Origin: Deltaproteobacteria bacterium UBA3076
GTDB lineage: Bacteria; Desulfobacterota; Dissulfuribacteria; Dissulfuribacterales; UBA3076
Reading direction: 5' to 3'
Length of the DNA stretch: 14,396 nucleotides
NCBI GenBank assembly: GCA_002367355.1
Contig: DFBQ01000057.1
Coordinates: forward strand, 1 to 14,396
Positions within the stretch are counted from its first letter, which is position 1, and each line of letters opens with the position of its first letter. Of this stretch, positions 1-7,322 are shown one piece after another. A program made the translations under genes and the position numbers. Under the pieces are notes generated by a model. The model was not told the DNA's origin, ran no database searches, and saw nothing but the letters and a program-made list of their open reading frames with translations.

Positions 1-385
1 CAGGCAGTGTCGTATCCGCCCACCAGACCGTGGTTGCCAGTTTTGATTTGGGCTCAAGGATACGGGCCGTAACCATGGCAACAACCAAATCTCTCCGGCG
101 TGAACGCCTCGAACAGATAAGCCTTGAGAAATCCAACCGCCTCATGGCTGTCATTACGGCATCGACGTGACCATGAGCGGGAGATCCGTCCTCAACGATT
201 TCAAAGACATCGGTCGAGACAAGATTTTCGCCCTTGAGGGAACGGCGCAGGATGTCAATGGACTGTGGTGGCAAGCTGGAAAGATTTGCCAATGTGCGAT
301 TTTTGACCTTTCCGTTCTCGCGATAACTTTCGCGGAGCAAAATGGCTGGTGGCGAGTTGCGATTTGGTATTGTAGCGATGTACAT
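1..385 (-). CDS. IS1634-family (IS4-like) transposase, N-terminal part, cut by window edge
   Basis: Reading the minus strand from ATG at 385 gives 128 uninterrupted codons to the window edge. The protein begins MYIATIPNRNSPPAILLRES, continues with YRENGKVKNRTLANLSSLP, and later has VVAMVTARILEPKSKLAT. This N-terminus (start on the substrate-like string, then 'gKvknRTlaNLS') is typical of IS1634-family DDE transposases, which are usually some 500-600 residues long. The catalytic DDE part would lie to the left, outside the window. No stop or frameshift is visible in the part seen, so the copy may be intact. A near-consensus promoter sits immediately upstream. I could not identify the right-hand terminal inverted repeat of the element between 386 and 580. 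The family call is from recalled sequence patterns, not from a search. Confidence 0.85.
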   Translation of the reverse strand, partial: MYIATIPNRNSPPAILLRESYRENGKVKNRTLANLSSLPPQSIDILRRSLKGENLVSTDVFEIVEDGSPAHGHVDAVMTAMRRLDFSRLICSRRSRRRDLVVAMVTARILEPKSKLATTVWWADTTLP

Positions 386-393
386 AACTACTA

Positions 394-422
394 TATATAG
401 CTTATTATCGTGTATAAGTCAA
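394..422 (-). promoter_or_regulatory. Sigma-70-type promoter of the transposase gene
   Basis: On the minus strand TTGACT (417-422) is followed after exactly 17 bases by TATATA (394-399), close to the -35/-10 consensus. The ATG at 385 starts only 8 bases after the -10 box, so transcription would begin at or next to the start codon. No Shine-Dalgarno sequence is seen, so a leaderless message is likely. The box match and spacing are seen; activity is inferred. Confidence 0.45.
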
Positions 423-583
423 GATATATTTGACATTTATTGATAGAATACATGACTACATTTTAACACCTTAAATCCCCACAATTACCCAGTATTACCT
501 GTATTATCAGTATGTTAGGACAGACTCAGGAGTTAATTACGTCAGGAACTTCAGATTAACGGGTTCAGAGGTTCAGGGTTCAC

Positions 584-620
584 AAAAAACCTGTCTGCCG
601 TGACTCCGGCACAGGCAGGT
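584..620 (-). terminator. Intrinsic terminator after prsK
   Basis: On the minus strand, about 25 bases beyond the prsK stop, an inverted repeat (589-620; outer arms ACCTGcCTG / CAGaCAGGT read on that strand, inner CCG/CGG, two-base bulge, six-base loop) is followed directly by a run of six T (584-589). Stem plus U-tract is the classic Rho-independent form. It ends the CAAX-prsK unit and separates it from the transposase. Confidence 0.75.
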
Positions 621-645
621 CGGAACCACAATAACACCCACGACT

Positions 646-2775
646 TCACGTCCTGTCAAATTTTCCGACACCTGTTGATAACGGTAATCTCACCACAAAC
701 CGGGCTCCTCCCTCAGCCACATTCTCTGCTGATATGCTTCCTTTGAGGCTTGCCACGAGCCGTCTGACCTGCCAGAGGCCGATACCACTGCCCTTGGGCT
801 TGCTGGTCTTGAAGGGCTCAAAAAGGGCATCGGGTAATAACTCCTCAGGTATACCCGGACCGTTGTCAATGATCTCTATGATCGCCTGGCCGTGATCGTT
901 GTCCTTGTTTGCCCTTATCTGTGTCTCCATTCCATCACCGCCTGCCTCCAGGACGTTAAGCAGCAGGTTTTCCACGATACTGAATAAGAACTCCGGATCG
1001 GTATGTATCTGGATTTTGCCCCGACAGTCAGGACTGATTTTCAATGTGCCTAACTTCTTACCCAGTTGTTGGCAGCGGTCCTTCAAAAACCCACAGAGTT
1101 CCAATTCCTTCCATATCGGAGTGCTCTCCCCTTTGAGCATGCTCAAGCGATTCTGCACCTTGGCCATCCGTTTGAGCGCATCATCAACAGCCTCCAGCAT
1201 GTCCTGCTGAAACTCGGGGTCATGGATATGATCCGGGGCGTTATCCCGCACCAGAGAGAGCATAGTGGCCGCATTTTTGACATCGTGGAGGACAAAGGCT
1301 GATAGTGTGTTCCATGCCTCCTGCTCACGAGCATGGGCAAGTTTCTCGGCAATGCGAACTGCCAGCAGGGCCGAAGCCGCCTGGGTTCCCAGAGCTGTCA
1401 ACAAGTCAAAATCGTCCTGGCCGTATTGTCCTCCGGTGAACTCCGGCCCGATGCCGATCAACCCGACGAGTTGGTCGCCGATGAAAAGCGGTGTCAGTAG
1501 TACCAGATTGAGATTGTCCAGGAAGACTTTCTTTTTTACCGCTATTTCCTCCCACGCCTTATCCGGTTCTTTGTCTTCACGGTAAAAATAGTAATGTGTC
1601 TTGAGGAATTGGATTAGAGGATCATCCGGAGCAAGATTATTTTTATTTGCTTTATCGTTTGGGTCTCTATGGGAGAAAATGGGTCTATAGCCATGTTCCG
1701 TATCCCCAAGCCATATAATAAGATTGGTTGTATAGAGACTGTCAGCCAAGACCTGGCGCAGGGCCTTCACCACATCGGCCTCGGTCAATGCCCCCTGGAG
1801 TTGATGAGAAAGAGCCAGCCACTCGTCCCGATACTCATATTTGTTGACATAAAAATGGGTACTGATAAAGAAATGCACTCGTCTACGCAGCTTGCCGGAA
1901 CACGTGAAGATGCCGATGGCAACCAAACCCAGGGCAAGAAACAGCCAGCGCAGGACAAAGGGGAGCGGTAGCCCGAAGGTTCGCATGACCAGGGAGACGA
2001 TTCCAAGGACAAATAAATATACAGCAAATATTGATGGGGCGACAAAAGAATAAACTACCTTCCGAGACACAAACATCTTGCGGTTTAACAGCCGATGACG
2101 GGCTACTGCGTAAAACATCAAGAACCATGCAAGGAGCAGGAGTGCAGCGAGCAGAAATAAATGATCAGGAACAAGACGCATGTATGTGAGCCGATAGGAA
2201 GTCGCCCAGCACAGTGTTCCGCAGACCAGGAAGCTTCCGACTATCAGAAATTTATACTCCCAGCGATGTGTCGGCATCAGGGCACGCCAGAACTCCTCCA
2301 GTCGCCAGGCGGCAAACAGCATGGCTATCAGGATAAAAATGGAATAGAAATATACAGGACCATAAAGGTCAAAAGTCAGGATTTCGTTTATCACTTGGAC
2401 CACCGGGCGGCAGGCCAGGCAATAACAGGCCAACCCAACTACCACTATCCCAACAGAAATTTCAATATAAGAAGAGAGTCCTGACTCAGCGGTTGTTGCA
2501 ACGGTTGCCTTACGCAACCGATGGGCCATGTTAAACCACATAAGGGCAAATACACTTTCTGAAAAAAGAAGTACTGGAACCACATACGGTTCAGGATGAC
2601 AGGCCAGATAGATGTATTCTCCGGCCAGCAGAGGCAGGCCGAGCAAGGCCTGCACCAGCGAAAGGGAAAACCGCCGCTCGCCGGTTTTCAGGCGAAAAAC
2701 CGGAAGACAGGAGAACAAAAGTAACAGATTCAGCGCGTAAAAGAGATGGATAGTCATAAAATAAACCCAAATCAC
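646..2775 (-). CDS. prsK: PEP-CTERM system sensor histidine kinase PrsK
   Basis: The product is a 709-residue membrane histidine kinase. The first 300 residues contain about eight to nine hydrophobic segments (for example 10-27, 40-58, 106-123, 142-157, 176-192, 204-224, 244-264, 275-292). A GAF-like domain follows at about 325-475, then a dimerisation helix with the H-box LHDVKNAATM (H497 the likely phospho-acceptor), and an ATPase domain: N-box around N603/N607, DNGPGI at 637-642, FEPF at 652-655, GSGIGL at 662-667. The 'HDvKN' H-box and the PEFQqDMLEaVddalkRM helix are typical of PrsK, which with the response regulator PrsR controls PEP-CTERM/exopolysaccharide genes. The start is GTG at 2775, whose GTGA overlaps the stop of the protease gene, implying translational coupling. 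An ATG at codon 7 is the alternative. No prsR follows; a terminator does. Confidence 0.88.
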   Translation of the reverse strand: MIWVYFMTIHLFYALNLLLLFSCLPVFRLKTGERRFSLSLVQALLGLPLLAGEYIYLACHPEPYVVPVLLFSESVFALMWFNMAHRLRKATVATTAESGLSSYIEISVGIVVVGLACYCLACRPVVQVINEILTFDLYGPVYFYSIFILIAMLFAAWRLEEFWRALMPTHRWEYKFLIVGSFLVCGTLCWATSYRLTYMRLVPDHLFLLAALLLLAWFLMFYAVARHRLLNRKMFVSRKVVYSFVAPSIFAVYLFVLGIVSLVMRTFGLPLPFVLRWLFLALGLVAIGIFTCSGKLRRRVHFFISTHFYVNKYEYRDEWLALSHQLQGALTEADVVKALRQVLADSLYTTNLIIWLGDTEHGYRPIFSHRDPNDKANKNNLAPDDPLIQFLKTHYYFYREDKEPDKAWEEIAVKKKVFLDNLNLVLLTPLFIGDQLVGLIGIGPEFTGGQYGQDDFDLLTALGTQAASALLAVRIAEKLAHAREQEAWNTLSAFVLHDVKNAATMLSLVRDNAPDHIHDPEFQQDMLEAVDDALKRMAKVQNRLSMLKGESTPIWKELELCGFLKDRCQQLGKKLGTLKISPDCRGKIQIHTDPEFLFSIVENLLLNVLEAGGDGMETQIRANKDNDHGQAIIEIIDNGPGIPEELLPDALFEPFKTSKPKGSGIGLWQVRRLVASLKGSISAENVAEGGARFVVRLPLSTGVGKFDRT

Positions 2776-3311
2776 CAGGACATCCAGCTTTCAGTTATCA
2801 GAACATAGATCCCGAGTCCCAGATTGGTAACCCCGTGAGCCAGAATACAGCCACTCAGATTCTTCTGCCGGATTAGTAGTAGATTGTAAATAATTCCCGC
2901 GATAATTCCAACAACAATACGATGGTGTTCGAGACCGAACAAGATAGACACGCTGATGAATGAAAACCAGGTAAAGCTACCCAGCGGCACAGTGCGAAAA
3001 TCTTCGTTGATCAAGTAACGCAGAAGAAAAGAACGCCAAAACAGCTCTTCCATGACCGGCACGACAATCGTCGCACCCAGCAGACGCACGGCAATTAACC
3101 CTTTTGTACCTGCCGAAGACCAACCAAAGGCAAATGGATCAAAGCCGGAATGACCACTTAACTGCAGCAGATAGTCTTCCGGCACAATCCAGATGATCAG
3201 GACGAGGAGGCCGGAAAAGACTGCCGGCAAACACTCATATGGTGAAAGCTTCAGAGAAATATCCGCAGCATATTCGCGTTGCCAGAACCAGAGCAAGGCC
3301 CCGACAGTCAT
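2772..3311 (-). CDS. CPBP/CAAX-type intramembrane protease of PEP-CTERM loci, C-terminal frame (gene split)
   Basis: This 179-residue membrane protein carries all three CPBP (Abi/CAAX protease) motifs: EELFWR (E88, E89, R93), FGLEHH (F125, H129) and HGVTN (H159, N163). These residues form the glutamate/histidine metal or catalytic site of Rce1-like intramembrane proteases. The stretch GFDPF...LLGATIVVPVMEELFWRSF and the ending LGIYVLITESWMSW match the CAAX-protease-related family found beside exosortase genes, whose substrate is unknown. That family normally has about 220-230 residues; here the first membrane segment is missing from this frame and is found in the adjacent frame at 3308-3439. 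A 5-bp tandem duplication explains the break. ATG at 3311 overlaps the upstream stop as ATGA, so re-initiation could still yield this piece with an intact active site. It overlaps prsK by four bases. Confidence 0.8.
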   Translation of the reverse strand: MTVGALLWFWQREYAADISLKLSPYECLPAVFSGLLVLIIWIVPEDYLLQLSGHSGFDPFAFGWSSAGTKGLIAVRLLGATIVVPVMEELFWRSFLLRYLINEDFRTVPLGSFTWFSFISVSILFGLEHHRIVVGIIAGIIYNLLLIRQKNLSGCILAHGVTNLGLGIYVLITESWMSW

Positions 3312-3439
3312 AGTCTTGCTATGCTAATATAGAGAACGTGGCTCCAATCAGATACAAAACGGGCAAGCTCGGTCAATAACAAGAACAGAACAAAGGGGAA
3401 AACATAGGGGACCCATGTTTTTTTCAGCAATTGCCGCAT
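3308..3439 (-). pseudogene. N-terminal fragment of the same CAAX-type protease, separated by a frameshift
   Basis: The frame from ATG at 3439 encodes 43 residues: a short basic start (MRQLLKKTW), one hydrophobic segment (VPYVFPFVLFLLLTELARFV) and then SDWSHVLYISIARL before TGA at 3308-3310. This is what the exosortase-associated CAAX family has before the 'K-T-x-x-V-G-A-L-L' segment that opens the next frame. Added to the 179 residues downstream it gives the usual family length. Stops lie directly upstream of the ATG (three TAA in a row), and no clear ribosome binding site is visible. The frame below has a stop at 3324-3326, so the shift must lie within about 3308-3326. It could be a disabled gene, a phase-variable one or an assembly error. 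Confidence 0.72.
3317..3326. repeat. Perfect 5-bp tandem duplication that breaks the protease frame
   Basis: The plus strand reads TGCTATGCTA, two exact copies of TGCTA (TAGCA TAGCA in the gene sense). Removing one copy joins the two protease frames and gives ...HVLYISKTMTVGALLWFW, without stop. This lies exactly in the only window where the frame change can have occurred. Confidence 0.8.
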
Positions 3440-3519
3440 AATGTTTTATTATTAGGCCATGATCGCGCTGAAAAAAGTCACTTTTGAGCCGCCAACCTAA
3501 AATAGCTATATAAGTTTCG

Positions 3520-3545
3520 TATGCGTAATATATATATTACGCATA
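3520..3545. repeat. Perfect 26-bp palindrome
   Basis: TATGCGTAAT (3520-3529), ATATAT and ATTACGCATA (3536-3545) form a perfect palindrome with no unpaired centre. The flanks continue it imperfectly: AGCTATA on the left (3504-3510) against TATAGCT on the right. It could be a cruciform-forming site, an operator, or the remains of a mobile element end. There is no T-run, so a terminator is unlikely. Confidence 0.8.
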
Positions 3546-3607
3546 TATTTTTATTATAGCTTTAGATAGACTCAGACTTTTTGCGGTCTAATCAGGCCAT
3601 TAGTTCT

Positions 3608-3726
3608 AAATTTCGTAAGTTCTCAATAAGTCTGGGTAACAGTTACTGGATTCCCGCCTTCGCGGGAATCCATTGGATAGTCGCAAAACATGATTTGCCC
3701 GGACTTATTGAGAAGTTACTAAATTT
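3608..3726. mobile_element. MITE-like element with 25-bp terminal inverted repeats and a central hairpin
   Basis: The arms 3608-3632 and 3702-3726 are inverted copies, matching at 23 of 25 positions (AAATTT at the outer ends, TTCTCAATAAGTC inside), with weaker pairing for another seven bases inward. The centre carries a perfect 11-bp stem with a CTTC loop (3647-3672, GGATTCCCGC/GCGGGAATCC). This is the widespread 'GATTCCCGCCTTCGCGGGAATC' type of palindromic unit that disperses in many environmental bacterial genomes. It has no coding capacity. I could not see a target-site duplication. Whether the hairpin unit was inserted into an older inverted repeat or both move together is open. Confidence 0.6.
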
Positions 3727-3788
3727 CGTGTTTTTTGTGGCAGAATATTTTCAAGTTAATTGAGTTTGAAATGTCTAAAGTAACCTAA

Positions 3789-3894
3789 AGTGCCTTAAGT
3801 TGTGGTGTGCGCTTTCAGCGCGGTTAATATAAATAGATGGAGCGAAGTGACACCTTACTTTAGGCGCTTAAAACTTTAGTTCACTTAAGGCACT
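3789..3894. repeat. Inverted repeat, possible second MITE-like structure
   Basis: AGTGCCTTAAGT (3789-3800) and ACTTAAGGCACT (3883-3894) are perfect 12-bp inverted arms. Inside are CCTAAAG/CTTTAGG-type words and a small hairpin GCGC-TTTCA-GCGC (3810-3822). The whole can fold as an imperfect palindrome of about 105 bases. It lies 42 bases beyond the stop of the hybrid kinase gene and could act as an RNA 3' structure. Alternatively it is a decayed non-autonomous element. Confidence 0.45.
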
Positions 3895-3935
3895 ATTTCG
3901 GCTTGTTCGGGTTAGGAATTCCTCAATTATCAGTA

Positions 3936-6383
3936 TTATCTGCCCAGGACCTCTCTTATGCTTTTAGAAAGCTGTTTCATGTTGAAGGGTTTCTGAATGA
4001 AACCATCGCAACCGCGTTCCAGTATTTTGGCTGCATCACCGTTTATACTGTATCCGCTTGAAAGGAGCACCTTGATATCGGGGTTAATCTCCTTTATTTT
4101 GTCATAGGCTTTGTCACCACCCATCTCCGGCATGATCATGTCGAGGATCACTATGTCAATCTTGTCTTTGTTGTTGCGGTAAACTTCTACGGCTTCTTTT
4201 CCGTTTCCGGCTGATAATACTTTGTATCCCAATTGTCCTAAAAGCGCTCCGCCAACCTCACGGATCATCTCTTCATCATCTACAAAAAGTACGGTCTCCG
4301 TACCCTTCAATAGCTCGCCGGGCATTTCCTTTTCTTCTATTAATTCCTTATCCGAGGCAGGCAGATAAATGTTAAAGGTGGTTCCCTGACCTTGTTCACT
4401 GTAAACGTTGATGACGCCTTCATGATTTTTTATGATACCGTAGGTAGAGGCAAGGCCTAAACCCGTTCCCCTGCCCATTTCCTTAGTAGTAAAGAATGGC
4501 TCAAATATTCTATGGCGTGTTGCTTCATCCATACCGATCCCGGTGTCGGTTATAGATATTTTCACATAACGGCCCGGCTTGATATCAAATGGCTTGATAT
4601 AGTCTGCATCCAGCGCGACGTTCTCTGTTCGAAGGTATAGCTCTCCGCCTCCGGGCATGGCCTGCCAGGCATTGACATAAAGGTTTAAAAGCACCTGTTC
4701 TATCTGACCCTTGTCCGCCTCTACTGTCCAGATGTCCCTCTGGTATTTTCCATAAATTCTTATCTCTTTTTTTGTACGGCCAAACATCTCAGAGCTCTTG
4801 CTGGTCAGATCGTTCATATCTGTCGGTTTGACTTCGTATTTGCCTCCCCTGGCAAAACCTAGGAGTTGTTTTGTAAGGTCTGCTCCCCTTTTAACTATAT
4901 CCTCTATTTCCTTGAAATGTACGTAGTCGAGATGGATAGAGTCAATATCCATTAACATCAAGGAGGTGCGGCCCTGGATACCCATGAGCAGGTTGTTGAA
5001 ATCATGGGCAATGCCTCCGGCAAGGGTCCCGATGGCCTCCATTTTTTGGGATTGTTGAAGCTGGTCTCTGAGTCGCCTTTGCTCGGTGACATCTGTTTGA
5101 ACCCCAATCCATTTTGAGGCGTTGCCTTCCTCATCCAAAATAACTTTGCCGCGATTCCACCAATAGTGGACGGTTCCATCCTTTCCAAATACACGGAACT
5201 CTTCATGATAAGGCTCATGTGTCTTTATGTGCTTTTCAATAGAGGCCGTCACGCGGTCGAGGTCATCAGGGTGGATTATGTCTTTCAATGCCTCTATGGT
5301 CCTTGGCAATTCACCCGGTTTATATCCAAGATGTTCATCAATTTTGCCGAACCATTCAAGATGACCATTTTCAATGTCCCATTCGTAAATTAAGTGGCTT
5401 GCGCTTTCTGCTGCAATGCGGAATCGTTCTTCGCTCTTTCTTAATGCCTCCAATGCCCTGGAGGCGCGAATCGTCTCGCAACTGTATGAGGCTAATATCA
5501 GGCCTATCTCCCGGTCTTGAGGCGTAAAGGGCGGCTCGCTTTTGCAATGAAGGGAGATGATGCCGAAAATTTTATCATTTTCATCTAACAGTGGAAATAC
5601 AAGGAGCGAACCCTCTTTGTAGCCATTCCAGCCACTTGAGGTTATGTCGCTTTCTTCATTGATATTTTCCATGAAAATCGGTTCGCATGTAGTTATTATA
5701 CGTTCGAAGACACTGTCTTTTCTCAAAGGGAAGGGGATTGTGGGAGGCGCGTGCCGGGGGCCGAGTGAATCAACAAGGATGAGGGAGTCTTCTTTGCATA
5801 TATAGAGGCTTCCACCCTCGGCTGCCAGATTCTTGGCAAATTCTTTTAAAAGGAGTGGACCGATCTCAAGGAGTGGACCAAATCCCTTTAAACGTGAGCT
5901 ACTTGCAAGCCTTTTCGCCGAAATGACGATCATGTTAAGCCGCTTGTTAATTCCCTCCAGTTCCTCGTTTCTTTTTCGCAATGCCTCCTTAGCCTGTTGT
6001 TCTTTTTCCTTGAGACTGATTATTTCAAAGACGTCTTCTAAAAGTTTCAATAATTTTGTAGGTTGGACAGGCTTTCGCACATATTGGAAAGCCCCCTTTT
6101 CGAGCGCAACCACAGCGGAATCCAGGTCCGGATACCCTGTTATCATGATACAGAAACAATCGGGGTTTGTTTGTTTCAGTTGGCTCAACAGCTCTGTACC
6201 CGAACAATCCGGTAATCTTACGTCCAAGAGCGCTGCCTGTGGTCTTCGTTCGCTCGCCAGTTTCAATCCTTCGGCGCATGTGGCGGCAGTAAGCAGCTCA
6301 TAGCCCTCATCCTGAAGAATATCAGTCAGGTTGTCGCGCAATTCAGCATCATCATCGACAATAAGAATCGTATTGGCGATCAT
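3936..6383 (-). CDS. Hybrid sensor histidine kinase, REC-GAF-PAS-HisKA-HATPase-REC
   Basis: The 815-residue product has, in order: an N-terminal receiver (acidic D10-D12, phospho-acceptor D54 in LLDVRLP, K104 in RKP); a coiled linker (120-165); a GAF domain (about 173-303); a PAS domain of PAS_3 type (about 317-435); a HisKA helix with GGIAHDFNN (H460); an ATPase domain (N567/N571, DTGIGM at 613-618, GRGTGLGLA at 637-645); and a C-terminal receiver (D748 in [11 protein letters not shown]798 in QKP). No transmembrane segment is seen, so it is cytoplasmic. All catalytic residues are present. The frame stays open to 6434, but ATG at 6383 is preferred: GGAGGTG lies seven bases before it, it starts the receiver fold directly, and its ATGA overlaps the stop of the double-receiver gene. 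That neighbour is the natural phosphorelay partner. Confidence 0.92.
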   Translation of the reverse strand: MIANTILIVDDDAELRDNLTDILQDEGYELLTAATCAEGLKLASERRPQAALLDVRLPDCSGTELLSQLKQTNPDCFCIMITGYPDLDSAVVALEKGAFQYVRKPVQPTKLLKLLEDVFEIISLKEKEQQAKEALRKRNEELEGINKRLNMIVISAKRLASSSRLKGFGPLLEIGPLLLKEFAKNLAAEGGSLYICKEDSLILVDSLGPRHAPPTIPFPLRKDSVFERIITTCEPIFMENINEESDITSSGWNGYKEGSLLVFPLLDENDKIFGIISLHCKSEPPFTPQDREIGLILASYSCETIRASRALEALRKSEERFRIAAESASHLIYEWDIENGHLEWFGKIDEHLGYKPGELPRTIEALKDIIHPDDLDRVTASIEKHIKTHEPYHEEFRVFGKDGTVHYWWNRGKVILDEEGNASKWIGVQTDVTEQRRLRDQLQQSQKMEAIGTLAGGIAHDFNNLLMGIQGRTSLMLMDIDSIHLDYVHFKEIEDIVKRGADLTKQLLGFARGGKYEVKPTDMNDLTSKSSEMFGRTKKEIRIYGKYQRDIWTVEADKGQIEQVLLNLYVNAWQAMPGGGELYLRTENVALDADYIKPFDIKPGRYVKISITDTGIGMDEATRHRIFEPFFTTKEMGRGTGLGLASTYGIIKNHEGVINVYSEQGQGTTFNIYLPASDKELIEEKEMPGELLKGTETVLFVDDEEMIREVGGALLGQLGYKVLSAGNGKEAVEVYRNNKDKIDIVILDMIMPEMGGDKAYDKIKEINPDIKVLLSSGYSINGDAAKILERGCDGFIQKPFNMKQLSKSIREVLGR

Positions 6384-7153
6384 GGCCGGCCACCTCCGGG
6401 GTTGTGGTGGGTATTCTTGTGTTGGCCCGAGCATATGCCTTCAACCAGGCCCAGCAACTGTTCCATATCGATCGGCTTTCTCAGGAAGGTATAGGCATTT
6501 TCGTTCAGGGCCTGCAAAATGAGTGAATCCATCTCCGGCGCATAGCCGCTGACGATGATAGCCACGATATTCGGCTGTATCGATTTTATCTGACGATAGA
6601 CCTCCAGGCCGTTCAGGAGTGGTAAATTCATATCAAACAAGAGAATATCAAATATGTTCGTTTTTGCTTTTGTAACAGCCTCTTTGCCATCGTACGCCGC
6701 GATAACCTCATAACCCCGTTCGGTCAGAATATCCACGAAGTTATTGCAAATTTCCTTGTCGTCGTCCACTGCCAGGACCAAGCCGCCCTTTCCATCCCTT
6801 TTCGCATCCTCGATCGTGCGAAACAAACGGTCCATGTCAATGGGCTTGCTCAAGATAGCGAACACGCCCTCATCCAGCGCCTGTCGCATCAGGTCCTCCA
6901 CGCTGTATGCCGTAACCATGATGACCTTGACGCCGGGGTTGCGCCTCTTCATCTCAATGAAGCTTTCCACACCGTTCATCCCGGGCATCTTTATATCCAT
7001 GAGAATAACATCAAAGGTCTGGACACCGGCCAGCTCGATGCCTTCCTCGCCGCTGGTGGCCGTTACGACCTCGTAACCCTCGCCATCCAATACATCTCTG
7101 GTGCTGTCCAGAAATTCCTCGTTATCGTCAACCAGTAATATTCGCCCATTCAT
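6380..7153 (-). CDS. Double-receiver response regulator without output domain
   Basis: The 257-residue protein consists of two CheY-like receivers in tandem and little else. The first (about 3-118) has D9/D10, phospho-acceptor D53 in LMDIKMPGMNG, T81 and K103. The second (about 125-240) has D130-D132, D174 in LFDMNLPLLNG, S202 and K226. Both active sites are complete. The tail after the second receiver is short and disordered-looking ([13 protein letters not shown]) and contains no helix-turn-helix, GGDEF, HD-GYP or methylesterase domain. It may pass phosphate between kinases or bind a partner protein. The start ATG at 7153 has AAAAGGAA a few bases upstream. The stop overlaps the hybrid kinase start (ATGA). 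A MITE lies between it and the upstream kinase gene. Confidence 0.9.
   Translation of the reverse strand: MNGRILLVDDNEEFLDSTRDVLDGEGYEVVTATSGEEGIELAGVQTFDVILMDIKMPGMNGVESFIEMKRRNPGVKVIMVTAYSVEDLMRQALDEGVFAILSKPIDMDRLFRTIEDAKRDGKGGLVLAVDDDKEICNNFVDILTERGYEVIAAYDGKEAVTKAKTNIFDILLFDMNLPLLNGLEVYRQIKSIQPNIVAIIVSGYAPEMDSLILQALNENAYTFLRKPIDMEQLLGLVEGICSGQHKNTHHNPGGGRP
6391..6397 (-). promoter_or_regulatory. Ribosome binding site that fixes the hybrid kinase start
   Basis: On the minus strand GGAGGTG ends seven bases before ATG at 6383. It is the strongest Shine-Dalgarno match noticed in the window and lies inside the 3' end of the double-receiver gene, so the hybrid kinase can be initiated efficiently although its start overlaps the previous stop. 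Confidence 0.75.
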
Positions 7154-7183
7154 GGGTAGTTCCTTTTAAGGTTATTTCCTAAC

Positions 7184-7321
7184 TAGTACCTGAACGAAAA
7201 CCCCAAATTTTGTTTTCTCAATTTAGGTCAAGGACAATTAACATATTAAGGTTACTTCCTTTTCAAATTCAAAATTTAGAATTTAGAATTGTGTCTGAAC
7301 GGCCTTTTCGTTCAGGCACTA
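7184..7321 (-). mobile_element. MITE copy A (138 bp, TIR TAGTGCCTGAACGAAAA)
   Basis: The ends TAGTACCTGAACGAAAA (7184-7200) and TTTTCGTTCAGGCACTA (7305-7321) are 17-bp inverted repeats differing at one base. The outermost TA on both sides may be the target-site duplication (Tc1/mariner/IS630-like behaviour; inferred). A second copy in opposite orientation lies at 13171-13315, about 90% identical by eye. There is no coding capacity. The element ends one base after the stop of the PAS-kinase gene and thus separates it from the double-receiver gene. Read toward that gene, TTGAAT (7267-7272) and TAATAT (7243-7248) with an 18-base gap form a weak promoter-like pair. Confidence 0.82.
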
Positions 7322-7322
7322 A

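Larger units (their letters stand above)
3440..3935. other. Gene-free stretch with palindromes and MITE-like elements
   Basis: I see no credible gene in this stretch. It holds a perfect 26-bp palindrome (3520-3545), a roughly 119-bp inverted-repeat element with an internal GC-rich hairpin (3608-3726), and a second inverted-repeat structure (3789-3894). It separates the PEP-CTERM pair from the phosphorelay genes; all are on the minus strand. No intrinsic terminator with a T-run is visible after the hybrid kinase, and I found no convincing promoter for the protease gene. Confidence 0.7.

Noticed and set aside
167..400. Plus-strand open frame of 77 codons
   Set aside because: It is antisense to the transposase frame on the minus strand, which has clear family similarity.
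3436..3500. Possible sigma-54 promoter (PrsR-type) before the CAAX protease
   Set aside because: I looked for GG-N10-GC boxes on the minus strand upstream of 3439 and found none with acceptable spacing.
3581..3763. Plus-strand open frame of 60 codons (contains WIPAFAG)
   Set aside because: It is made by the MITE-like inverted repeat and its GGATTCCCGC hairpin; the WIPAFAG string is a well-known translation artefact of such repeats.
5833..6303. Plus-strand open frame of 156 codons
   Set aside because: It is antisense to the N-terminal receiver and linker of the hybrid kinase; serine-rich low-complexity product without known features.
6384..6434. Seventeen-codon N-terminal extension of the hybrid kinase
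   Set aside because: It lies within the end of the double-receiver gene, precedes the receiver fold, and the ATG at 6383 has a strong ribosome binding site.
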